Shown here: positions 57,954-64,000 of the stretch, in pieces | Position numbering within the stretch: position 1 is the first letter of the stretch | Layout of the letters: every line of letters starts with the position of its first letter | Source: a virus | DNA: 64,000 bases | Strand: one strand, 5' to 3' | IMG/VR virus record: IMGVR_UViG_3300005436_000501 | Location: 1-64,000 of that record | Notes under the pieces: model-generated | The model's input: the letters and a program-made list of their open reading frames with translations, nothing else | Database searches by the model: none | What the model was told of the DNA's origin: nothing | Translations under genes and position numbers: made by a program

Positions 57954-58505
57954 ATGGGACGAACGATGCCCCCAGAGGCACGAGACCGACGCAGGGCGAA
58001 ACGCGGCGAGATCGCACAGCAATGGGCCCGCTGGCTCAAAGACGCACTCGCCGCACACCAGCCGCCCATGGCCGCCGCCGACCTCGCCCGCAAATCCGGC
58101 GGAGCCCTCGACACCGGCAAGATCACCCACTGGACCAACGGCGACAACACCGCCGCCCCCGACAGCGCCATCCTCGTCGCCCGGCTGCTCTGCCGGGACC
58201 CCGTCGACGCGCTGCGCGCCGCCGGACACCAGGAGATCGCGTCACTCGCCGAAGACCTGCGCCGCGACGCCCTGACCGCCTACATGAACCGCCAGGAAGC
58301 CGACATCGAGGACGACCCCTGGCTGCGCTGGCTCGACCAGGAGCTCGAACAGGGCGCCATCCCCAAGCCCGAATACGACCGGCTGCGCGAAGATTTCCTG
58401 GCGCGCAAACGCGAGAGCATCAGGCTCATGCGAGCCGACTACGCGGCAGCGCTGGTCCGCATACAACCCGAGGTGAACGGCGACGACGACCGGGCGGCAC
58501 GCTGA
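57954..58505 (+). CDS. immunity-repressor-like HTH protein
   Basis: 183 aa from ATG 57954 (ATG 57966 also possible). N-terminal HTH (ADLARKSGGALDTGKITHWTNG, about 37-58) and a charged helical C-terminus (DDPWLRWLDQELEQG). Divergent from the Cro-like gene with three shared-half-site operators between them, the layout of a lysogeny switch. Confidence 0.72.
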   Translation: MGRTMPPEARDRRRAKRGEIAQQWARWLKDALAAHQPPMAAADLARKSGGALDTGKITHWTNGDNTAAPDSAILVARLLCRDPVDALRAAGHQEIASLAEDLRRDALTAYMNRQEADIEDDPWLRWLDQELEQGAIPKPEYDRLREDFLARKRESIRLMRADYAAALVRIQPEVNGDDDRAAR

Positions 58506-58699
58506 CACCAAGGCTCTGACGCGTGGTCACACAATCGGGTGACGCCACTCCCGTTTGCGCCACCCGGAGCCTACTGTGACCAGTTGGTGACTAACCGTCC
58601 GACCGCGTCCGACACCCCAGTCCCCGGTGCCAGCGCCGTGTCATACTGGGCCGCCCGGCGGGCCGGCCCATCACCGCGGGAGCGAAGGGGAGAGCACTG
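58506..58699. other. intergenic region left of the membrane gene
   Basis: Contains GTCAC-n8-GTGAC (about 58527-58544) and a nearby TGTGACCAGTTGGTGAC. The rightward gene at 58700 has a good ribosome site (GGGGAG). No gene seen; the dyads could be regulatory. Confidence 0.35.
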
Positions 58700-59173
58700 A
58701 TGCGCGACCGAGCGGCCGACATGCCGACACAACCACTACCCGTGATCAGGCCCCACACCGAGTGCTGGCCGGGCAGCGGCGTGCTCGCGTTCCTCGCCGG
58801 CGAGGCATGGCTGGCCGCGGGAATCCTGCTCGCCGCGCAGGGCACCGTGACCGCCGCCGCGCCGGGTGGCGTACGCGTCGCGGTCTGGGTCAGCGTGTGC
58901 GCCTGCCTCCTGGTCGGGCTGCTCTGCGCAGGCGCCTGCATGGCATCGCTCGCCCTGAGCGCGATCCGCGCGGCCAAGCGCCCCCGGCGCCGGCCCCGCC
59001 TGGTACCCCCGCCCAGGGAGCAGTCCCTGGCCGCCTACCGGGACGAGTGCCGGGATCTCGCCGAGCGCGCAGCGCGCCTGCACGCCGAACCCGGCAGCCA
59101 GCAGCCCTACACCGGGCCCCGCCTGGTCGACGCCCGGCAGGTGCGCGACGAACACCAGGGCGCGGCGGGCTGA
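58700..59173 (+). CDS. two-helix membrane protein, 157 aa
   Basis: Helices at about 26-50 and 58-86, then a basic Pro/Arg linker and a soluble tail. Between repressor and integrase, so probably expressed in the lysogen; superinfection exclusion is a possibility only. Confidence 0.65.
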   Translation: MRDRAADMPTQPLPVIRPHTECWPGSGVLAFLAGEAWLAAGILLAAQGTVTAAAPGGVRVAVWVSVCACLLVGLLCAGACMASLALSAIRAAKRPRRRPRLVPPPREQSLAAYRDECRDLAERAARLHAEPGSQQPYTGPRLVDARQVRDEHQGAAG

Positions 59174-59175
59174 GC

Positions 59176-60681
59176 TCAGCGCAGCCAGTCGAACTCGTAC
59201 CGCTGCGGGGTGACCGCGCGCATCCCCTTGCCCCCCGGGAACAGGGTCACCCGCACCAGCCCCCGGATCGCCGCACGCCGCTGACGCATGTCGAACTCGT
59301 CACGCCACACCGTGCGCGCCCCCGGTCCCGCCAGCCGGCGCAGCACCACCGGCACCGTCGCGTCCCGCGCCCGCTCCCGCGCCGCCTCGATCAGCGGCGT
59401 CAGATGCGCCTGCAACGCCATGAACTCGCCGACCGGCAACGCCATCCGCCCGTCCCTCACCGTCGCCGCGAGCACCCGCGCCTGCGCAAGCTGATCCTCC
59501 ATCGCCGCCGCGTCCGCGAGCGCCGCCCGCACCGCGTCGCCGCCGTCCGCGGGCGCCAGCGACGCCGCGAACCCCGGCTGCTCCACCCGCTTGAACACCG
59601 CCATCGTCACCAGCGCGTCCAGGGCCGGCTCCCGCATCGACACCCGGTAGCACTTCCGGCACGTGTACGACCACCCGGCCGCCGACCGGGTGGGGCGCAA
59701 CACCCGCACCGGCTCCTCCGAACCCGGGGCCCGCGTCGCGGCGCACACCCCGCACAGCACCAGCGCGGACAGCAGGTGCGTGACGTCCGAGTCACGGTTC
59801 ACCCGCCGTCCGTCCGCCGTCAGGACCCTGCGCAGACCGTAGTAGGTGACCTCGTCGAGGATCGGCTCCCACGTCGCGTCGACCATGGTCTGGTGGTGCT
59901 GGCGTTTGCCGACGTTCGACAGCCGCAGCAGCAGTCCGCGCACCGCGAGCTGCGACCACTCTTTCGCGTGCGGCGCCGGCACGGCGCGCGCGTTGAGATC
60001 CTTCGCGATCGAGTACATCGACTCGCCCGCGAGGACCCGCGCCGCGCAGTCGCGCACCACCGCGGCCTGCTCCTCGTGCAGGACCTGGCGCAGCAGCGCG
60101 CCCGTGTCCGGGTCGTACTCGCGCCGCCACCCGTACGCGATCCGGCCGTGCGGGCGGCCGCGTTCCGCGTTCAGGCGCACGGTGCGCAGGTTGTTGTCGC
60201 GGATGCGGTCCACGTCGCGTTCCGCGAGCAGCGCGTCGAGGTGTGCGGTGAACCGGTCGTCGGAGCACTCCATGTCGAGCAGGCGCCCGTTGATGCACAG
60301 CAGGATCCCGCGCCGCTCGCACAGGTCTTGCAGCACCAGGTAGGAGCGGGTGTTGCGGTTGGCGCGGGAGGACTCCCACACCACCACCACGTCGCATTCG
60401 CGGACCTCGTCGTCGACGTCCAGGCGCCGGACCATCTCCTCGTAGTCCGGGCGGCCCCGTTTCGCGTAGCGGGACGCGGAGCGTCCCGGGTCTTCGAAGG
60501 TGTCGGCGACGACCCATCCGTGCGCCTCGCACAGGCGCCGGTTCTCCAGGTCCTGGTCGCGGATCGAGGTTCCGCCGCGCGGGTTCAGGCGCGAGTTGCG
60601 GTCGTAGATGAACGCCCGCAGCGGGGTGCCCGGTGCCGGGCGGGCGGCGGCGCCGGGGCGCCGGGTTCGCGGTTTCGCCAT
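59176..60681 (-). CDS. int: large serine recombinase (phage integrase)
   Basis: 501 aa. Catalytic domain with YDRNS (Ser30 nucleophile), DPGRSAS, VVVVWESSRANRN (the paired Arg) and RGRPHGRIAYGWRRE recombinase domain, then the zinc ribbon CGVC...CRKC and a coiled-coil C-terminus. Such enzymes insert phage DNA between attP and attB without other factors in one direction. Convergent with the membrane gene; attP is expected next to it. Confidence 0.92.
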   Translation of the reverse strand: MAKPRTRRPGAAARPAPGTPLRAFIYDRNSRLNPRGGTSIRDQDLENRRLCEAHGWVVADTFEDPGRSASRYAKRGRPDYEEMVRRLDVDDEVRECDVVVVWESSRANRNTRSYLVLQDLCERRGILLCINGRLLDMECSDDRFTAHLDALLAERDVDRIRDNNLRTVRLNAERGRPHGRIAYGWRREYDPDTGALLRQVLHEEQAAVVRDCAARVLAGESMYSIAKDLNARAVPAPHAKEWSQLAVRGLLLRLSNVGKRQHHQTMVDATWEPILDEVTYYGLRRVLTADGRRVNRDSDVTHLLSALVLCGVCAATRAPGSEEPVRVLRPTRSAAGWSYTCRKCYRVSMREPALDALVTMAVFKRVEQPGFAASLAPADGGDAVRAALADAAAMEDQLAQARVLAATVRDGRMALPVGEFMALQAHLTPLIEAARERARDATVPVVLRRLAGPGARTVWRDEFDMRQRRAAIRGLVRVTLFPGGKGMRAVTPQRYEFDWLR

Positions 60682-60822
60682 GTCTCAGAGGGTAGCGCGC
60701 ACCTATGCGGGATCATTGGCTTCTCGGTCGAGAGCCGATGTATTGCGCGGTTCTGGTCGTGGGGTGCGTGCACCGATATCCGAACGGCCGCTGTTTCCGC
60801 TGGTCAGTGGCCTGGGAACACG
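60682..60822. other. integrase upstream region, possible attP
   Basis: No gene. A TACCCT -10-like element (leftward) lies at 60690-60695. GGCTTCTC-n-GAGAGCC (60717-60736) is an imperfect dyad of the sort seen in serine-integrase attP sites. No core duplication can be tested within the window. Confidence 0.3.
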
Positions 60823-60874
60823 AAAAAGCGCGCCCGTCCCCGCTCGCGCACGTGGCGCAAGGGGGACGGGCGCG
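60823..60874 (-). terminator. intrinsic terminator of the lysis cassette
   Basis: Leftward transcript: 13-bp perfect stem (CGCGCCCGTCCCC / GGGGACGGGCGCG on the plus strand) followed by five U. Ends the cassette transcribed from the right. Confidence 0.8.
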
Positions 60875-60909
60875 TGGCTCGTCGAGCTAACGGAGTGGTC
60901 GGGTCGTGC

Positions 60910-61389
60910 TCAGTGGTGCGTCAACGCGACGATCATGGCGACGATCGCGCCGAGCATCAGCACCACGGACACCGCGACCGTCCAGCCGGCGTTGAGCCCG
61001 GTGCTGCGGCCCTCGGTGCGGTCGATCCGCGTGGCCAAAGCGTCGATCTTGTCGGCGTTGGTCTGGATCTGCAGCAGCGCTTCGGCGCGGGAGATGAACG
61101 TCGCGGCCTGGTCGGACAGTTGCCCGCGGAACTCGTTGACCCCCTCGAATCTACGTTCTGCCGCGAGTTCGGCTTTGCTCACGGCCCGGTCGGCGGCCGT
61201 GAGCGCCGCGGCGACGGCCTCTTTCTGTGCGGCGAGCGCCGCGGTGACCGCGATCTGCTGGTCTGCGAAGCGCCGCTCGTTGAGTTTCTCGGCGGCTTCG
61301 ATCGCGAGCCTGCTGACTTCGGCGGCGTGTTGGATCGCGGCGTCGGCGTAGACGCGCAGGGTGTCCAGGGTCCAGCCGTCGTCCGGCAC
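60910..61389 (-). CDS. C-anchored membrane protein, holin-like, 159 aa
   Basis: Long helical domain with coiled-coil character (20-125), then one C-terminal membrane helix (TVAVSVVLMLGAIVAMIVAL). Next to a lysin-like gene; similar topology occurs in the 62368 gene. Holin or tail-lysis accessory role is an inference. Confidence 0.6.
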   Translation of the reverse strand: MPDDGWTLDTLRVYADAAIQHAAEVSRLAIEAAEKLNERRFADQQIAVTAALAAQKEAVAAALTAADRAVSKAELAAERRFEGVNEFRGQLSDQAATFISRAEALLQIQTNADKIDALATRIDRTEGRSTGLNAGWTVAVSVVLMLGAIVAMIVALTHH

Positions 61390-61411
61390 GGCACCCCCGT
61401 CCGGGTGGTGG

Positions 61412-62365
61412 TCAGTCCAGGCGCCGGATGAGCGCGGGCAGGTTGAGGCCGAGCAGGGAAGCGCCGCCTGAGGGTGCGGGCACCGGGGTTCCCGGTGTGG
61501 CGGGTGTCGCCGCGTCGGCCGGGGGCCGGGCCGGGCGGCCGGGGTTTCGGTGCAGGGACTGCGGCGGCGGGGCCGGGGTCGTGCCGGGTGCGGCGGTGGG
61601 CGTGCTCGCGGACGGGGTGGGCGTCGGGGACGCGGGCGTGCAGGTGTAGTGCGGTGCGGGTGTCTGGCCGTCGGGGGCGCACGAGTACTGGTTGCCGCTG
61701 GGGTCGGTCCACGACCATCCGGCGGGCGCGCTGCCGGGGGCGCCCGCGGGTCCGGCGGGCCCTTGTGGGCCGGCGGGCCCTTGTGGGCCGGCGGGCCCTT
61801 GTGGGCCGGCGGGCCCCGGGGCTCCGTCCTGCCCGTTGCCGCCCGGGCTGCCGGGGGCGCCGGACGGTGCGGGGTTCGCGGCCATGTACGCCGCGACGGC
61901 CGCGGCGACCTGCGCGTCGCTCGGCGGCGGCCCGGGTGCGGGGGGGTGCGCGGCCAGGTACTCGGTCACGGCCGCGTCGATGACCGGGGTGGGTACGGTG
62001 CCCGCCGGGGGGTGCTGGCCGAGGTACACGTCGACGGCGGCCTGCACCTGTGCGTCGGACGGGCCCGGGCCCTGCTCGCCCTGGGGGCCGGGCGGTCCGG
62101 CCTGCGCGATGATCGACGCCGGGGGTGGCGCCGACGGGGAGATGCCGTGCGCTTTGAGTTGCTGCTCGGTCGTGCCCAGGGCCGCCGCCAACTGGGCGAT
62201 CGCGGTGCTCTGGACGCTGATCTGCTGGCCTTGCGCGTCCAACTGGTCGCTCGCGGCGCCGAGCCGGGTCACCATCCACACCAGCACCAGCACCGCGAGC
62301 AGCGCGAGCAGCCACACCGACGTCCACAGTCCGCGGCGCCGCACGACATCGCTGACCGGCCTCAT
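61412..62365 (-). CDS. membrane-anchored collagen-like protein, 317 aa
   Basis: N-terminal helix ([18 protein letters not shown]), a heptad region, two SDAQV...AAV.AY repeats, and Gly-X-Y collagen-like runs ([15 protein letters not shown] repeats) that should trimerise. The DNA under the second run is an 18-bp tandem repeat. Ser/Thr/Pro-rich tail. Phages use collagen-like segments in fibres; the membrane helix is unusual for a fibre. ATG shortly after the upstream TAG. Confidence 0.65.
   Translation of the reverse strand: MRPVSDVVRRRGLWTSVWLLALLAVLVLVWMVTRLGAASDQLDAQGQQISVQSTAIAQLAAALGTTEQQLKAHGISPSAPPPASIIAQAGPPGPQGEQGPGPSDAQVQAAVDVYLGQHPPAGTVPTPVIDAAVTEYLAAHPPAPGPPPSDAQVAAAVAAYMAANPAPSGAPGSPGGNGQDGAPGPAGPQGPAGPQGPAGPQGPAGPAGAPGSAPAGWSWTDPSGNQYSCAPDGQTPAPHYTCTPASPTPTPSASTPTAAPGTTPAPPPQSLHRNPGRPARPPADAATPATPGTPVPAPSGGASLLGLNLPALIRRLD
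61753..61817. repeat. 18-bp tandem repeat in the collagen-like gene
   Basis: CGGCGGGCCCTTGTGGGC occurs three times exactly from 61753 to 61806, with a partial fourth. Encodes GPAGPQ units; repeat number may vary between isolates. Confidence 0.85.
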
Positions 62366-62367
62366 CG

Positions 62368-62787
62368 CTAATGGATCCCCTTCGATGCGGCGAGCGCGGC
62401 CACGATCACCCCCGCGAGCGCGACCGCCACCGCCAGCAATCCGACCGCGCGCTGCCACGTGAATTCGCTGCGTTTCTCCCGCTCCGCCTTGAGCGCCGCG
62501 ATCTGCGCGCGGTTCTCGGCGCGCGCCTGCTCGATCTCCTTGTCGAGGTCCTCGCGCAGTTCCTTGACGTCGCGTTCGTGGGCGGTGCGCAGGTCGCCGA
62601 CGGCGCGTTCGATGCGTTCGCGGTCCACCACGGACTGCGCGATGTGGTCGGCGAGTGCTTTCTGTAGCGCCTGGTGCGCGGTCTCGTAGAGCCGCGCGGG
62701 TACGGAGTCCGTGGCGAGTTGCCGCTGGGCCTTGTCGAGGCGGTCGAGGTTGCGGGCGAGTTCGCCCAGAGTCAGGTCGTCGGCCAC
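62368..62787 (-). CDS. coiled-coil, C-anchored membrane protein, 139 aa
   Basis: Charged coiled coil (45-105) followed by a membrane helix ([22 protein letters not shown]). Topology parallels the 60910 gene. Probably envelope-directed; exact role unknown. Confidence 0.62.
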   Translation of the reverse strand: MADDLTLGELARNLDRLDKAQRQLATDSVPARLYETAHQALQKALADHIAQSVVDRERIERAVGDLRTAHERDVKELREDLDKEIEQARAENRAQIAALKAEREKRSEFTWQRAVGLLAVAVALAGVIVAALAASKGIH

Positions 62788-62838
62788 GGGCGGCCTCTCT
62801 CGTTCGGCCGGGGTCCGGGGCCGACGGGTGGCGCGTGC

Positions 62839-63753
62839 TCAGTTCTTCGCGGCGGCGCTCAGGGCGGCGCCGAGGTGCTGCTCGAGGGTCACGGCGAACT
62901 GGTCGGCGGTCAGTTGCACACCCTGCGCCGCGGCGGTCTCAAGTGCGGGGCCGAGGGTGGATGCGAGCGCCGCGGCGAGCGCGGCGACGTCCACGGCGGG
63001 CGGCGAGGACAGGGCGGCGACCGTCTTGTTGAGGTTCGCGAGCGCCGAGGCGAGCGCCGCGGTGCCCGTCTTGCCGTCGTTCGTCGCGACCCACGCGCCG
63101 TGGGCGAGCTGCCCGAGCGGCACGTTGTGGCCGGTGCTGCCGTCGGGGAAGGTGACGTCCTCGCGGCCGTAGTTGTAGACCGCCGCGGCGACGGCGGCGA
63201 TGTCCTGTTGTGTGAGCGGCATGTCTGCTCCTCGGGTGTCCCACAGGGGTGTGTCGGCGGCCACGACGGACAGGTCCCAGGGGTGCCCGAGTTGCGTGTC
63301 GCCGGCGTATTGGCGCGCCGCCCACCCGGACGCGAGCCGGGTCGCGGCGGCGTCGCGGTCCCAGTTCGCGACCCAGTAGCCGCCGGAGGGGCGCGGGTTG
63401 CCCAGGACCGTGGACTGCTGCCCGTACACGGCCACGAGCCACCCGGCGGCGTGTACCGCGGTGTCGTAGGCGCGCAGGTATATCGGGTCGACGCGGTCTT
63501 CGAAGTCGAGCGCGGTCAATGTGCCCGCCGGCTGGCCGTGGGCGCGGCACCAGGCGATCAGCGCGGCGGCGTCTTTCGCGGGGTCGCCGCCGATGTTGCG
63601 GGTCAGGATCGGCAGCCGGTAGCGGCAGGGGATCGCCGCGACTTCCTCGTCGGTCCACACGTGGGGGGTGTCGCCGTGGACGTAGAACGCCCAGGCGTCG
63701 ACCTTCGGGTAGGCGGCGGGCGGGTTTGCCGAGTCACCCATGATCGGGTTCAC
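62839..63753 (-). CDS. GH25-like / DUF1906 glycoside hydrolase, putative lysin
   Basis: 304 aa. VDAWAFYVHGD, CRYRLPILTRNIGG, LTALDFEDR and YWVANWDRD follow the Rv2525c/DUF1906 and GH25-like TIM barrel, with Asp/Glu in LDFED as likely catalytic pair. The C-terminal 130 residues are Ala-rich helices (ALASALANLNKTVAAL). No signal peptide. Peptidoglycan-degrading lysin or tail lysin. GTG in a GTGA overlap. Confidence 0.7.
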   Translation of the reverse strand: MNPIMGDSANPPAAYPKVDAWAFYVHGDTPHVWTDEEVAAIPCRYRLPILTRNIGGDPAKDAAALIAWCRAHGQPAGTLTALDFEDRVDPIYLRAYDTAVHAAGWLVAVYGQQSTVLGNPRPSGGYWVANWDRDAAATRLASGWAARQYAGDTQLGHPWDLSVVAADTPLWDTRGADMPLTQQDIAAVAAAVYNYGREDVTFPDGSTGHNVPLGQLAHGAWVATNDGKTGTAALASALANLNKTVAALSSPPAVDVAALAAALASTLGPALETAAAQGVQLTADQFAVTLEQHLGAALSAAAKN

Positions 63754-63998
63754 GGCGTGTCTCCGTCGCCCGTGCGCTGCGGATGTGCGTCGAGGTGTTC
63801 GCGCAGGTCGGCGAGTTGCGCCCGGGTCTGTTCGGCGAGGTCGCGCTGCGCGGCGAGTTCGGACAGCAGTTGCGCGTGGCGTTTCGCCGCGGCGGTGTCG
63901 ACGCGCCTGGACACGGCGCGCCACGCCGCGGTGGGGATCGCTGCGGCGGTGAGCGCGGTCAGGGCCGTGCGGACGCGGGCGGTGTCGGGTCGGCTCAT
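63750..63998 (-). CDS. hypothetical helical protein, 82 aa
   Basis: N-terminal hydrophobic-leaning helix (TALTALTAAAIPTAAW), then a coiled coil (KRHAQLLSELAAQRD). Complete at the right edge of the window. Coupled to the lysin-like gene by GTGA. Confidence 0.6.
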   Translation of the reverse strand: MSRPDTARVRTALTALTAAAIPTAAWRAVSRRVDTAAAKRHAQLLSELAAQRDLAEQTRAQLADLREHLDAHPQRTGDGDTP

Positions 63999-64000
63999 CG

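Noticed and set aside
60682-60822. Firm attP assignment
   Set aside because: Only an imperfect dyad is visible; without attB or attL/attR sequence the crossover core cannot be recognised.
58627-61431. 934-aa plus-strand open frame opposite the integrase
   Set aside because: Long frame caused by GC skew; integrase and membrane genes in the region are well supported and the frame has no recognisable domain.
61753-61817. Direct repeats as a possible CRISPR array
   Set aside because: Repeats are contiguous without spacers and encode a collagen-like GPAGPQ run.

Overview
The window is very GC-rich. Its genes are short and tightly packed, they start with GTG about as often as ATG, and they use G or C at most third codon positions. 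With WhiB, FxSxx-COOH-type peptides, DUF6205/DUF6221/XF1762/FDXHR-like proteins and XRE-TPR regulators, this points to a Streptomyces-like actinobacterium or one of its phages. A large serine recombinase, a repressor/Cro-like switch with palindromic operators, a leftward early operon (RecT-like annealing protein, Cas4-like nuclease, RusA-like resolvase, SSB, RepA-like helicase, prim-pol) and a lysis-type cassette with a GH25-like enzyme indicate a temperate phage or prophage. No terminase, capsid or tail gene lies inside the window, so phage identity is inferred from these modules.

Layout. 1-5.6 kb: rightward tiled small genes, many Cys-rich. 5.6-8.0 kb: leftward genes including an XRE regulator whose likely promoter carries a 19-bp palindrome between -35 and -10. 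8.2-9.6 kb: short rightward operon. 9.5-12.0 kb: leftward XRE-TPR regulator operon, divergent from a flavoprotein. 12.6-15.8 kb: a Ro60 (TROVE-vWA) gene with structured RNA-like elements on both sides. One of these, directly upstream of Ro60, folds as a circularly permuted tRNA mimic of the YrlA type; others downstream are tRNA-like and have plausible divergent promoters and terminators. 15.8-20.2 kb: second rightward block of small genes. 20.2-57.7 kb: long leftward early region in which about 40 gene junctions are GTGA overlaps. It is interrupted by small rightward units: two FxSxx-COOH-like RiPP precursors (23.3-23.7 kb), a DNA-binding protein (27.9 kb) and a leader peptide plus gene (40.0 kb). 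57.3-58.5 kb: immunity switch. 58.7-60.7 kb: membrane protein and serine integrase. 60.9-64 kb: leftward lysis or tail-adjacent cassette.

Working together. The switch at 57.7-57.9 kb probably gates the leftward operon, which carries nucleotide-pool, recombination, replication and many host-directed small proteins (WhiB, tandem LuxR HTH, alpha-CTD-like). A dense GGGAACA array beside the helicase/SSB genes is a candidate origin or operator cluster. The Ro60-RNA locus is the best candidate for an unusual system: Ro60 proteins are known to be tethered to effectors such as PNPase by Y RNAs, and Y RNAs have been reported near Ro60 in bacteria and phages. Here the RNA set looks expanded. Three genes appear frameshifted, two of them at homopolymers, which is either sequencing error or switching.
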